A stretch of DNA of 64,000 bases from positions 315,001-379,000 of the forward strand of contig CP050293.1 of the NCBI GenBank assembly GCA_014189435.1. The letters run 5' to 3'. The DNA comes from Mesorhizobium loti. GTDB lineage: Bacteria > Pseudomonadota > Alphaproteobacteria > Rhizobiales > Rhizobiaceae. The translations under genes were made by a program, and so were the position numbers. Positions 27,442 to 36,145 of this stretch are shown here, piece after piece. The first letter of the stretch is position 1, and every line of letters starts with the position of its first letter. The notes below the pieces were generated by a model, which was not told the origin of the DNA, did not search any database, and saw only the letters and a list, made by a program, of their open reading frames with translations.

Positions 27442-28080
27442 CTATTTTGCGAGCTTGCTCGCCGCGCGCGCCAAGGCTTCGATCTCGTCCCACTTGCCGG
27501 CCTTGACCAAATCATCGGGCGCCACCCAGGAGCCGCCGACGCAGACCACGTTGGGCAGGCTGAGATAGTCGGCCGCGTTCTTGGCCGAGATACCGCCGGT
27601 CGGGCAGAATTTCACATCGGCGAGCGGCGAGGCGAAGGCCTTGAGCGAAGCGATGCCGCCCGACTGCTCGGCCGGGAAGAATTTGAGAAAGCGCAAGCCG
27701 GCTTCCCGCGCCGCCATGATCTCGCCAGGCGTGATGGCGCCAGGCAGCAACGGAACATCGCTGTCGGCGGCTACCGCCAGAAGCTCGCGGGTGATGCCGG
27801 GGCTGACGATGAACCGAGAGCCGGCGCTGGCGGCCTCTTCGAACTGTCTGCTATCGAGAATGGTGCCGGCACCGACGATGGCTTCCTCGACTTCACCAGC
27901 CACCCGCCGGATCGCTTCCAGCGCGTCGGCGGTCCTCAGCGTGATCTCGATTGCCGGCAGGCCGCCGCGTGCGAGGGCGCGCGCCAGCGGCACGGCATTG
28001 GCGACATCAGAGATCTTCAGCACCGGGATGACCGGCTGGCCGTTGAGGAGCGACAGGAGTTTTTCGGTCTTGCTGGGCAT
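27442..28080 (-). CDS. eda: 2-dehydro-3-deoxyphosphogluconate (KDPG) aldolase
   Basis: The 212-residue class I aldolase splits KDPG into pyruvate and glyceraldehyde 3-phosphate in the Entner-Doudoroff route. It shows VIPVLKISDVANAVPLARAL, the catalytic Glu in IEITLRTADAL, VGAGTI, the Schiff-base Lys in LKFFPAEQSGG and CPTGGI. The ATG at 28080 has GGAGA six bases upstream and begins MPSKTEKLL; an in-frame ATG eight codons earlier is less likely. No edd or zwf is nearby in this window. Confidence 0.94.
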   Translation of the reverse strand: MPSKTEKLLSLLNGQPVIPVLKISDVANAVPLARALARGGLPAIEITLRTADALEAIRRVAGEVEEAIVGAGTILDSRQFEEAASAGSRFIVSPGITRELLAVAADSDVPLLPGAITPGEIMAAREAGLRFLKFFPAEQSGGIASLKAFASPLADVKFCPTGGISAKNAADYLSLPNVVCVGGSWVAPDDLVKAGKWDEIEALARAASKLAK

Positions 28081-28237
28081 CTGTCTCTCCGTGGCGTGGG
28101 ACAATTCAACCGATTAGCAGACGGGTGTTTTTCTGTCCATGAAACGAAGCGTGTCGCGATGTCACGCACGGTCGATGCTTGCCGGGATTCCGGCTCTGCC
28201 TTGAATCGGCTTGCGTGAGCGTTTAGTGGCTTCGGCA

Positions 28238-29158
28238 ATGACATCACTTCTACCCCTTCGCGTTGCCGCGCTCTACCGATTTGCTCGGCTCGACGCCTTC
28301 GAAGAGCTGCGCGCGCCGCTTGCGACCTTCTGTTGTGGGCGCGGCATCAAGGGCACGCTGCTTCTGGCGCATGAAGGCATCAACGGCACCGTTGCCGGCA
28401 GCGAAACGGCGATTGCTGAACTGCTCTTGTATCTCGAAGCCATCGAAGGGCTCGCCGGCCTCGAGGTCAAATACAGCGTTGCTGCGGAAATGCCGTTCCA
28501 CCGCATGAAGGTGCGGCTGAAGCGCGAGATCGTCACCATGGGTGTCGATGACATCGACCCATCGAAAAGCGCCGGCACCTATGTCGCGCCGGCCGACTGG
28601 AACGCGCTGATTTCGCAGCCCGATACTGTCATCATCGACACGCGCAATGCCTACGAGGTGTCGATCGGCACTTTCAAGGGTGCGATCGATCCGGCCACCG
28701 CAAGCTTTCGTGAGTTCCCGGCCTGGGTGGAAGCGCACCGGGCGGAGTTCGAAGGCCGCAAGGTCGCGATGTTCTGCACCGGCGGTATCCGCTGCGAAAA
28801 GGCGACCGCCTATGTCAGGTCGCTCGGCTTCGAGGATGTCTTTCACCTCAAGGGCGGCATCCTCAAATATTTGGAAGAGGTTCCGGCCGAACAGAGCCTC
28901 TGGCAAGGCGAGTGCTTCGTCTTCGACGAGCGGGTTTCGGTATCGCACGGCCTCGCCGAGGGCGAGGCGGAACTGTGCCGCGCCTGCCGCCATCCGCTGA
29001 CCGAAAGCGAGCGATCGTCACCGAAATTTACCGCCGGTGTTTCGTGCCCGCATTGCTTCGATGCGCGTTCGGACGAAGACCGTCAGCGTTATGCCGAACG
29101 CCAGCGGCAAGTCGAACTCGCCGCGGCACGGGGCAGGGGCCGGCATATCGGATCTTGA
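28238..29158 (+). CDS. trhO: tRNA uridine(34) hydroxylase, rhodanese-like
   Basis: The protein of about 306 residues (formerly YceA) hydroxylates U34 of certain tRNAs on the way to 5-carboxymethoxyuridine, independent of oxygen in E. coli. An N-terminal domain ([20 protein letters not shown]) precedes the rhodanese domain. That domain carries the active-site cysteine in [12 protein letters not shown] and the [13 protein letters not shown] motif. The C-terminal CRACRHPL and CPHCFD pairs form a likely zinc site. The ATG at 28238 is preferred over a TTG at 28211; neither has a strong ribosome-binding site. Confidence 0.93.
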   Translation: MTSLLPLRVAALYRFARLDAFEELRAPLATFCCGRGIKGTLLLAHEGINGTVAGSETAIAELLLYLEAIEGLAGLEVKYSVAAEMPFHRMKVRLKREIVTMGVDDIDPSKSAGTYVAPADWNALISQPDTVIIDTRNAYEVSIGTFKGAIDPATASFREFPAWVEAHRAEFEGRKVAMFCTGGIRCEKATAYVRSLGFEDVFHLKGGILKYLEEVPAEQSLWQGECFVFDERVSVSHGLAEGEAELCRACRHPLTESERSSPKFTAGVSCPHCFDARSDEDRQRYAERQRQVELAAARGRGRHIGS

Positions 29159-29275
29159 TCCGGGCATCGAGCCACGGCAAAGCGGCTGCCTGTCATTGCA
29201 ATGTCGAGTTTCGGGACCTACGTCTTCGACGTTCGAAACCTGCCCGTTCGGCCGGGCAAATGCTGGAGGCACTGA

Positions 29276-30013
29276 ATGTTCGATCCCAAGAAGCTTCTCG
29301 ACGATCTGCTCGGTTCGCAAATCCCCGGCACCAGCGGCACCGTCCGCGACAAGGCGGGTCAGGCCGTGCAGATGGCCAAGGACAATCCGCTGGCCGCCGG
29401 CGCCTTGGCCGCCGTGCTGCTCGGAACCGGCGCCGGCCGTGAGGTGACGGGCGCCGCGGTGAAGCTTGGTGGACTGGCCGCGATCGGCGGCCTTGCCTAC
29501 AAGGCCTACCAGAACTACAAGGCCGGCAACGCACCTGCGGAGGCGCCGGCGGCCGGCGAACCGGAATTGCTGCCGCCGCCCAAGGACACCGCCTTCCACC
29601 CGTCGCAGGCGCCACAGGGCGAGGACGAATTCACCCTGACCCTGGTGCGGGCGATGATTTCGGCGGCGAAGGCCGATGGCCATATCGACGATGACGAGCG
29701 CCAGAAGATCGCCGGCAAGCTCAGTGTCGCCGGCATAGGCTCCGATGCCGAAAAATTCCTGATGGCGGAGCTGGCAAGCCCGCTCGACCTAGACATGCTG
29801 GTGGCCGGCGCCAAGACCGACGCGCAGAAGCTCGAACTCTATACAGCGTCGCGCCTGACCATCGATCCCGACACACGCGCCGAGCGTGGCTATTTGGACC
29901 TGCTTGCCGGCCGGCTTGGCCTGCCGGACGCGCTGGTCGACCATGTCGAGGCGACGGTTTCGGCGGCCAAGGTGCCAGCCAAGGCGGGGACTTCACCCAA
30001 TCCGCGCTGGTAG
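29276..30013 (+). CDS. DUF533 / TerB-like inner-membrane protein
   Basis: The 245-residue protein has a hydrophobic, Gly/Ala-rich stretch (residues about 38-78, LAAGALAAVLLGTGAGREV). A linker leads to a C-terminal DUF533/TerB helical domain (about 115-235: MISAAKADGHIDDDERQKIA, SRLTIDPDTRAERGYLDLLA), whose acidic DGHIDDDE segment is the family's metal-binding-like motif. Homologues such as YebE have unknown roles in the envelope. The start is ATG. A strong terminator follows 112 bases after the stop. Confidence 0.85.
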   Translation: MFDPKKLLDDLLGSQIPGTSGTVRDKAGQAVQMAKDNPLAAGALAAVLLGTGAGREVTGAAVKLGGLAAIGGLAYKAYQNYKAGNAPAEAPAAGEPELLPPPKDTAFHPSQAPQGEDEFTLTLVRAMISAAKADGHIDDDERQKIAGKLSVAGIGSDAEKFLMAELASPLDLDMLVAGAKTDAQKLELYTASRLTIDPDTRAERGYLDLLAGRLGLPDALVDHVEATVSAAKVPAKAGTSPNPRW

Positions 30014-30125
30014 ATCAAAACGGCACAGGGCCGCCTTTTCCGGTGTTAACTTTTCGTTAACCCAGCAAGCGCATCATTCTAGACAGTCGGATCGGCTTTC
30101 CTCCTCCCAAGCCCGGTTCAGATCA

Positions 30126-30152
30126 GGGCGGTCGCCAATGACCGCCCTTTTT
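30126..30152 (+). terminator. Terminator after the DUF533 gene
   Basis: GGGCGGTC and GACCGCCC form a perfect eight-base stem with a six-base loop, followed by TTTTT. Confidence 0.85.
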
Positions 30153-30237
30153 GTCGGCAAGTGTGTTCTTGCACCTCTCCGGCTTGTCACAGCTGCGATC
30201 ATTTGCGATGGCTGAGGCGGCGTCACGGAGGACAGTC

Positions 30238-30993
30238 ATGACCGAGCAAAAAACAGCCATCGTAACCGGCGCCGGCACGGGCATCGGCAAGAGCGTCGCC
30301 ACGGCGCTGCTCAAGGCCGGCTGGAACACGGTGTTCTGCGGACGCCGCAAATCCGTGCTGGATGCAGCGGTCGCCGAGGCCGGCCGCACCGATGCCAGGG
30401 CATTGGCGGTTGCCTGCGACATCTCCAAGGCTGAGCAGGTCGACGATCTGTTCGAGACGGTGGCGGAGGCCTTCGGCCGTGTCGACCTGCTCTTCAACAA
30501 TGCCGGCATGGGCTACAAGTCGACGCCGATCGACGAGATCCCGGTCGAGGTGTGGAACGATATCGTCGGGGTCAACCTCACCGGTTCGTTCCTGTGCGCC
30601 CGCGCTGCCTTCGGCGCCATGCGCAAGCAGAAGCCGATGGGCGGCCGCATCATCAACAACGGTTCGGTGTCGGCCTATGCGCCACGTCCAGGCTCGGTCC
30701 CCTACACGGCGACCAAGCATGCCATCACAGGACTGACCAAGACGCTGGCGCTCGACGGAAGGCCCTATGACATCGCCTGCGGTCAGATCGACATCGGCAA
30801 CGCGCTGACCGACATGGCGCAGCCGATGACGGTCGGCGTGCCGCAGGCCAACGGCTCGATATCAGCCGAAGCGGTGATGGACGTTCAGCGCGTTGCCGAT
30901 GCCGTCGTCCACATGGCCAGCCTGCCGCTCGACGCCAATGTGCTGTTCATGACCGTGATGGCGACCAAGATGCCCTTTGTCGGGCGTGGGTGA
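30238..30993 (+). CDS. Short-chain dehydrogenase/reductase (SDR)
   Basis: This 251-residue Rossmann-fold oxidoreductase has the cofactor motif TGAGTGIGKS at residues 10-19. NNAG is near 85, with the catalytic Ser in NGSVSAYAP and YTATK as the YxxxK pair. The Arg in CGRRKS after strand 2 suggests NADP(H) preference. The substrate cannot be told from sequence. The ATG at 30238 has GGAGG seven bases upstream and was chosen over earlier in-frame starts. It is followed by the hairpin string. Confidence 0.93.
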   Translation: MTEQKTAIVTGAGTGIGKSVATALLKAGWNTVFCGRRKSVLDAAVAEAGRTDARALAVACDISKAEQVDDLFETVAEAFGRVDLLFNNAGMGYKSTPIDEIPVEVWNDIVGVNLTGSFLCARAAFGAMRKQKPMGGRIINNGSVSAYAPRPGSVPYTATKHAITGLTKTLALDGRPYDIACGQIDIGNALTDMAQPMTVGVPQANGSISAEAVMDVQRVADAVVHMASLPLDANVLFMTVMATKMPFVGRG

Positions 30994-31002
30994 GCAGCCC
31001 GG

Positions 31003-31155
31003 TTCGCGTAAGCGAATTCATCGTGCCAGTGGCACGATGAAAGGCCGGCGAACGGTGAAGACCCGGTCCGCCTTTCGGGCGGATCAAAGGGTCCAGTGGA
31101 CCTTTTGAAGGGGCTGAACGCCCGAAAGGGCTAAAGGACGCTGCGAAGCAGCGGG
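31003..31155. repeat. String of small perfect hairpins
   Basis: Six short inverted repeats follow one another. They are TTCGC-gtaa-GCGAA (31003-31016), TTCATCGTGCC-agt-GGCACGATGAA (31017-31041, perfect), TCCGCC-tttcg-GGCGGA (31066-31082), AAAGGgTCC-agt-GGACCTTT (about 31086-31105), GCCC-gaaa-GGGC (about 31120-31131) and CGCTGC-gaa-GCAGCG (31139-31153). Two share the loop AGT. The string lies between the SDR gene and a converging gene and is not coding. Confidence 0.75.
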
Positions 31156-31172
31156 GACCCAGCCGGATGGTT

Positions 31173-31547
31173 TTATTTCCCCGCCAGCGGCACGCCGGGC
31201 TTGAAAAGCAGAATGGGCCTGATCTCGTAGACGGCGGTAGGATTGACGCGGCGAAGGTCGCGGGCGATCGCGATGGCGTCGTCTCTCATGGTGCAGTCGA
31301 CCACATAGAGGCCGAGCAACTGTTCCTTGGTTTCGGCGAAAGGGCCGTCGATGATCATGCCGTCGCCCGGGCCGCGCAGCGTGCAGGCATCCTGTGTCGC
31401 CCCCAGACGCGCGGAGGGTCCAAGCGTGCCTTCCTCATGAAGCCGGGTGTTGATCTTCAGCAGGTCGGCCATCAGCGCTGCATCTTCCTGCGGCGTCAGC
31501 GCCTTGATCGCATCTTCCACGTGATAGGCAAGGATTGCATAGAACAT
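31173..31547 (-). CDS. YCII-related protein with DGPF motif
   Basis: The 124-residue protein of the YCII-like alpha-beta fold carries the signature IDGPFAETKEQLLG and a C-terminal VYEIRPILL. Proteins of this group are often encoded next to ECF sigma factors, but none is present here. No activity is assigned. The ATG at 31547 begins MFYAILAYHVED, as expected; a longer frame upstream lacks family similarity. Confidence 0.88.
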   Translation of the reverse strand: MFYAILAYHVEDAIKALTPQEDAALMADLLKINTRLHEEGTLGPSARLGATQDACTLRGPGDGMIIDGPFAETKEQLLGLYVVDCTMRDDAIAIARDLRRVNPTAVYEIRPILLFKPGVPLAGK

Positions 31548-31699
31548 CTGAGGCACCCGCTTCGATCCGGATCCAGGGAGCGTAGCTGTTCCCAACACGC
31601 ACGCCCAGCCCTGGCCGTGGCCTCTCCGGACGGATCATGACACCATCATTGTCGCCAGCCACAACCACCCGGAAAGAGGCCACCGGCCCGCTTTGAAGC

Positions 31700-32884
31700 T
31701 CATTTCGCCAGGAACGCTCCGATCCGCTCCAGCGCGCGCAAAATGTTCTCCTCGGAATTGGCGTAGGAGAGCCTGATATAGCCTTCGCCGAGAATGCCGA
31801 AATCGGGACCGCCGATGAGCGCAACGCCGGCCTCGTCGAGCAGCGCCGAAGCAAGCTTCTTTGCCTTCCAGCCGGTCTTCGAGACGTTGGGGAAGGCGTA
31901 GAATGCGCCCTTGGGCGTGATGCAGGAAATGTTGGGCAGGGCGTTCAATCCCTCGACAACGATCTTCCGGCGGTTGTCGAAGGCGCGCATCATCTTGTCG
32001 ACGTCGTCCTGCGGGCCGTCGATGGCCGCGATGCCGGCAAACTGGCTCGGCGCGTTGACGCAGGACCAGCAATTGACCGCCAGCTTGCGCACCTTGTCGT
32101 AGAGATGGGCGCCCTTGTCGCCATTCGGCCAGATCGACCAGCCCATGCGCCAGCCGGTCATCGCCCAGGTCTTCGACCAGCCGTTGAGCACGATCAGCCG
32201 GTCGCGGATCTCGGGAAAGCCAAGCAGCGAGCAATGCGTCTCGCCGTCATAGGTCATGACGTCGTAGATCTCGTCGGAGAGGATGGCGACGTGGGGATGC
32301 TTCTCCAGCCCCTTGACCAGCTTCTCGATCTCGGCGCGCGGCGTGACGCCGCCGGTCGGGTTGGCTGGCGAGTTGAGGATCAACAGCCTGGTCTTCGAGG
32401 TGATCAGCGCCAGCGTCTCCTCGGCGGAGAAGGCAAAGCCGTTTTCCTCGCGCATCGGCACGGGAATAGGTGCTGCGCCGGTGAACTCGATCATCGAACG
32501 GTAGATCGGGAAGCCCGGGTCGGGATAGAGGATCTCGGCGCCAGGCTCGCCGAACATCAGGATGGCGGCGAACATGGTTGGCTTGCCGCCGGGCAGGATC
32601 ATCACCGTTTCGGGCGATATTTCGACACCGGTGGTGGTCAGCGTGCGCCGCACCACCGCCTCGCGCGTCGCCAAAAGGCCATTGGCCGGCGTGTAGCCGT
32701 GGTGGCCGTCGCGCAGCGCCTTGATCGCCGCCTCGACGATGTGCTGCGGCGTCTTGAAGTCCGGCTGGCCGATGCCAAGATTGACGATGTCGCGGCCTTG
32801 GCTCGCCAGGGCTGTCGCCCGCGCCAGGACGGCAAAGGCGTTTTCCTCGCCAAGACGGTCGAAGGCCGAAATCGTGTGGAGCAT
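31700..32884 (-). CDS. Class I/II pyridoxal-phosphate aminotransferase
   Basis: The 394-residue enzyme of the aspartate aminotransferase fold shows NLGIGQPDFKTPQHIVEAA, GYTPANGL, the PLP phosphate region, NSPANPTGG, SDEIYDV and the Schiff-base Lys in NGWSKTWAMTGWRMGW. The C-terminal RLSYAN carries the substrate-carboxylate Arg. It could act on aspartate, alanine or aromatic residues; sequence alone does not decide. The ATG at 32884 is chosen because the frame upstream (to 33169) lies across a divergent gene and has no similarity. Confidence 0.93.
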   Translation of the reverse strand: MLHTISAFDRLGEENAFAVLARATALASQGRDIVNLGIGQPDFKTPQHIVEAAIKALRDGHHGYTPANGLLATREAVVRRTLTTTGVEISPETVMILPGGKPTMFAAILMFGEPGAEILYPDPGFPIYRSMIEFTGAAPIPVPMREENGFAFSAEETLALITSKTRLLILNSPANPTGGVTPRAEIEKLVKGLEKHPHVAILSDEIYDVMTYDGETHCSLLGFPEIRDRLIVLNGWSKTWAMTGWRMGWSIWPNGDKGAHLYDKVRKLAVNCWSCVNAPSQFAGIAAIDGPQDDVDKMMRAFDNRRKIVVEGLNALPNISCITPKGAFYAFPNVSKTGWKAKKLASALLDEAGVALIGGPDFGILGEGYIRLSYANSEENILRALERIGAFLAK

Positions 32885-32943
32885 TTTTCCCGTCCGTGTG
32901 GTTCTTGCTGTTGGGTCGCGTTTTTGTGAGCGTCCAACCGCAA

Positions 32944-33654
32944 ATGTCAAACGGATTGGAGTCTTTGGTGTCGGAAAATCTTGCGGATTGGCAGCCACGC
33001 CCGCGTCCGGAACGCAAAGTTCTGGACGGGCGCACTGTGCGGCTTGAGCCGTTGAGTGCTGAAAAGCACGGTGATGGCCTGTATGAGGCATCGGCCGTCG
33101 CCGATGGCGATACGCGGTTTCGCTGGCTTTTCGACACCGTGCCGGAGACCCGCGCCGATCTACAGCCATGGCTGGAAAAATCGGCCGCGAGCGAAGATCC
33201 GCTGTTCTTCGCGGTTGTCGACAAGGCCAGCGGCAAGATCGCAGGACGCCAGACGCTGATGCGCATCGACCCTGCCTATGGCGTCATCGAGATCGGCAAC
33301 ATCTATTGGGGACCGCTCATCTCGCGCAAGCCAGCGGCGACGGAAGCGCAGTTCCTGTTCATGAAGTACATCTTCGACGAACTTGGCTATCGCCGCTACG
33401 AATGGAAGTGCAACAACCGCAACGAGCCATCGAAGCGGGCGGCCGAACGGTTCGGCTTCAAGTTCGAGGGCATTTTCCGCCAGCATCTCATCGTCAAGGG
33501 TGAAAACCGCGATACCGCGTGGTATTCGATCATCGACAAGGAGTGGCCGGCCTTAAGCAAAGCCTATGAGGCGTGGCTCGATCCGGCCAATTTCGATGGC
33601 GACGGCCAACAGAAGCGACGGCTCGAGGATTGTCGCGCGGAATTCGGCGCGTAG
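32944..33654 (+). CDS. GNAT-family N-acetyltransferase (RimJ/RimL-like)
   Basis: The 236-residue protein shows the RimJ/RimL pattern: RTVRLEPLSAEKHGDGLYEA, the central FFAVVDKASGKIAGRQTLMR, GVIEIGNIYWGPLI, and the CoA-binding segment with the characteristic ending YEWKCNNRNEPSKRAAERFG. It may acetylate a protein N-terminus or a small amine. It diverges from the aminotransferase; the starts are 59 bases apart, so the promoters must overlap. A TTG-started metal exporter follows 26 bases later. Confidence 0.9.
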   Translation: MSNGLESLVSENLADWQPRPRPERKVLDGRTVRLEPLSAEKHGDGLYEASAVADGDTRFRWLFDTVPETRADLQPWLEKSAASEDPLFFAVVDKASGKIAGRQTLMRIDPAYGVIEIGNIYWGPLISRKPAATEAQFLFMKYIFDELGYRRYEWKCNNRNEPSKRAAERFGFKFEGIFRQHLIVKGENRDTAWYSIIDKEWPALSKAYEAWLDPANFDGDGQQKRRLEDCRAEFGA

Positions 33655-33680
33655 CTTACGGCGCGTAACGGGAGTTGCCA

Positions 33681-34694
33681 TTGGCACATACCCACGATCA
33701 CAGCGGGCACGATCACACGGGGCACGATCATGGGCCCGGCCATGTGCATGGTTCGACCGACAAGAAGCGCGTGCTGATCGCGGCCTGCCTGACCGGCGGC
33801 TTCATGGTCGCCGAGGCGCTTGGCGGCATCCTCACCGGGTCGCTGGCGCTGCTGGCCGATGCCGGCCACATGCTCGCCGATTCGATCGCGCTCGGCCTTG
33901 CCTGGTATGCGTTTCATCTTGCGGGGCGACCGGCGACGGGTCGTCTCACCTACGGCTTCGGCCGGGTCAAGACGCTGGTGGCCTATACCAACGGCATTGC
34001 CATCTTCGTCATCGCGCTGTGGATCGTCTACGAAGCCTGGGGGCGCCTGCAGGCGCCGGCTCCGGTGCTTGGCGGACCGATGCTGGCGGTGGCGATCCTC
34101 GGTCTGCTTGTCAACATCGGCTCGTTCTTCGTGCTGCATGGCGGCGACCGCGAGAGCCTGAACATGCGCGGCGCCATCCTGCATGTGCTCGGCGACCTGC
34201 TCGGCTCGGCCGCGGCGATCGTTGCGGCGCTGGTCATCCTGGCGACCGGCTGGACGCCGATCGACCCGATCCTGTCGGTCCTGGTCTCGCTGCTGATCCT
34301 GTACACGGCGTGGTCGCTGATGCGTGAAGCCGCCCATGTCCTGCTCGAGGGCGTGCCGCCAAGCCTCGACCGCGATCTGATCGCCAGGGACATCGCGGCG
34401 ACGGTCGTGGGGGTACGCGAAGTGCATCACATGCATGTCTGGTCGCTCGACGGGACCAGCAACATGGCGACGCTGCATGCCTGCCTCGACGAGGGCGTCG
34501 ATGCGCACCAGGCGGTCAGCGCCATCAAGAAGCGGCTTGCCAGCGAGCACGCCATCAGCCATGCCACCGTGGAACCAGAATTCGGACAGTGCGCCGACGA
34601 TGGCGATGATCACGAGCACGATCACGATCACGAGCACGACCATGAGCACGGGCACGAGCATGACGCGGCCGCGCATCACGACCACCATCATTAG
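33681..34694 (+). CDS. Cation diffusion facilitator (zinc/cobalt/cadmium exporter), His-rich at both ends
   Basis: The 337-residue inner-membrane protein has six membrane segments between residues about 28 and 215. The metal-site residues are present as ADAGHMLADS in helix II and LHVLGDLLGS in helix V (HxxxD). The cytoplasmic domain follows (VHHMHVWSLDG). The N-terminus is HTHDHSGHDHTGHDHG, and the C-terminus carries repeated DHEHDH blocks ending HHDHHH, both metal-binding tails. I choose TTG at 33681, as GGGAG lies six bases upstream and the protein then begins MAHTHDH. It follows the GNAT gene by 26 bases. Confidence 0.93.
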   Translation: MAHTHDHSGHDHTGHDHGPGHVHGSTDKKRVLIAACLTGGFMVAEALGGILTGSLALLADAGHMLADSIALGLAWYAFHLAGRPATGRLTYGFGRVKTLVAYTNGIAIFVIALWIVYEAWGRLQAPAPVLGGPMLAVAILGLLVNIGSFFVLHGGDRESLNMRGAILHVLGDLLGSAAAIVAALVILATGWTPIDPILSVLVSLLILYTAWSLMREAAHVLLEGVPPSLDRDLIARDIAATVVGVREVHHMHVWSLDGTSNMATLHACLDEGVDAHQAVSAIKKRLASEHAISHATVEPEFGQCADDGDDHEHDHDHEHDHEHGHEHDAAAHHDHHH

Positions 34695-34774
34695 GATCGG
34701 ATCGATTGGTCCGACCTCAGGAGTTCCAAAACCTTGAAAACCACCTTTACGAACGCTCGCTGCCTGGACGCGGC

Positions 34775-34987
34775 ATGATGGATCGCGACACCAGGAACGC
34801 GGTCATTGCCGCAGTGTGGATCATGCTGCTGTTCGGTATCGGCGCCTACTATCTGCCGACCGTGATGTTGGCTCTTGGCAGTCTTTCGACCGTGCTGGCC
34901 GGTGCCTTTGGTGTCGTCTTCGTGCTGGCGTTTTTCTTGGTGTTCTGGCTGCGGGCCCGCAACCAGCGCAAAAATCAGGGTAAATAG
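34775..34987 (+). CDS. Small two-helix membrane protein
   Basis: The protein of about 70 residues has two hydrophobic segments (residues about 11-28 and 31-54) and a basic C-terminal tail (RARNQRKNQGK). I do not recognise a family. The stop is ten bases before denD, so the two are probably co-transcribed. Either of two adjacent ATG codons (34775 or 34778) could be the start. Confidence 0.65.
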   Translation: MMDRDTRNAVIAAVWIMLLFGIGAYYLPTVMLALGSLSTVLAGAFGVVFVLAFFLVFWLRARNQRKNQGK

Positions 34988-34997
34988 GGATTTCGAC

Positions 34998-35972
34998 ATG
35001 CGCATTCTGATCACTGGCGCCGCGGGTATGGTCGGCCGCAAGCTCATTGCCCGGTTGGCCAAGGACGGCACGCTGCGCGGCAGCAAGATCACCGCGCTCG
35101 ATCTGCACGACATCGTGCCGCCGCAGGCACCTAGCATGGACGGCGTAAGCGTCACCCTCCACACCGGGGATCTCGCCGAGGCGGGTGCCGCTGAGCGCCT
35201 GGTCGCGTCGCGTCCCGATGTCGTCTTTCATCTCGCGGGCATCGTATCGGGCGAGGCGGAAGCCAATTTCGATCTCGGCTACCGCGTCAATCTCGACGGC
35301 ACTCGGGCGCTGTTCGATGCCATCCGGCTGGCGGGCTTTGCGCCGCGTGTCGTCTTCACCTCGTCGATCGCGGTGTTCGGCGCGCCGTTCCCGGATGTCA
35401 TACCGGACGAATTCCATCCGACGCCGCTGACCTCCTACGGCACCCAGAAGCAGATGAGCGAAGCGCTGCTGGCCGACTATTCCAGGCGCGGTTTCTTCGA
35501 CGGCATCGGCATCCGGCTGCCAACCATCTGTGTGCGGCCGGGCAAGCCGAACAAGGCGGCGTCCGGCTTCTTCTCAGGCATCATCCGCGAGCCTTTGAGC
35601 GGCCACGAGGCGATCCTGCCGGTGCCGCGCTCGGTCGTGCACACGCACGCCAGCCCGCGCTCGGCGGTCAATTTCCTGATCCATGCGGCAGGGATCGACG
35701 GCAGCGCCGTCGGGCCGCGCCGCAACCTGACGATGCCCGGCGTCGCCGTCACCGTTGGCGAGCAGATCGAGGCACTGGAACGCATCGCCGGCCCGAAGGT
35801 GGCCGGTTTGATACGCGAAGAGCCGGACGCGACGATCTGGGCGATCGTCAAGGGCTGGCCGACGCGGTTCGAGGCGCGGCGCTCACGGGAACTGGGCTTC
35901 AGTGCCGAAAAGAGTTTTGACGAGATCATCCGCGCTCATATCGAGGATGAGCTCGGCGGCAAGGTGTATTGA
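34998..35972 (+). CDS. denD: D-erythronate dehydrogenase-like NAD-dependent epimerase/dehydratase
   Basis: This 324-residue extended SDR starts with ILITGAAGMVGRKLIARL. FTSSIAVFG and YGTQK give the catalytic Ser and YxxxK. Family-typical segments follow: IRLPTICVRPGKPNKAASGF and VVHTHASPRSAVNFLIHA. DenD oxidises D-erythronate at C-2 in four-carbon acid sugar use; partner genes (kinase, isomerase) are not adjacent, so the true substrate is open. Its last 12 bases, including the stop, form the left end of repeat copy 3. Confidence 0.85.
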   Translation: MRILITGAAGMVGRKLIARLAKDGTLRGSKITALDLHDIVPPQAPSMDGVSVTLHTGDLAEAGAAERLVASRPDVVFHLAGIVSGEAEANFDLGYRVNLDGTRALFDAIRLAGFAPRVVFTSSIAVFGAPFPDVIPDEFHPTPLTSYGTQKQMSEALLADYSRRGFFDGIGIRLPTICVRPGKPNKAASGFFSGIIREPLSGHEAILPVPRSVVHTHASPRSAVNFLIHAAGIDGSAVGPRRNLTMPGVAVTVGEQIEALERIAGPKVAGLIREEPDATIWAIVKGWPTRFEARRSRELGFSAEKSFDEIIRAHIEDELGGKVY

Positions 35973-36128
35973 TATTCAGGTGATGCCGGCCGGCGAACGG
36001 CTGATACCTGCGCTTCCCCGTTCTACTGCGTCGCAGTAGAACTGTGCTCACGTACTTAAGTACGCTCCGCTCCGGTTCTCGGTATCAACCGTTCTCGGCA
36101 CGGCCTGACCTGAATCTCAACACACCTT
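35961..36128. repeat. Hairpin repeat family, copy 3 of 3, with an inserted palindrome
   Basis: This 168-base copy has AAGGTGTATTGATATTCAGG at the left and CTGAATCTCAACACACCTT at the right. Compared with copies 1 and 2 it has an extra 23-base perfect palindrome, GTTCTACTGCG-t-CGCAGTAGAAC, at 36020-36042. The element's first bases code for the last residues and stop codon of denD. Confidence 0.85.
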
Positions 36129-36145
36129 CGGGCGCTACTTATGGG

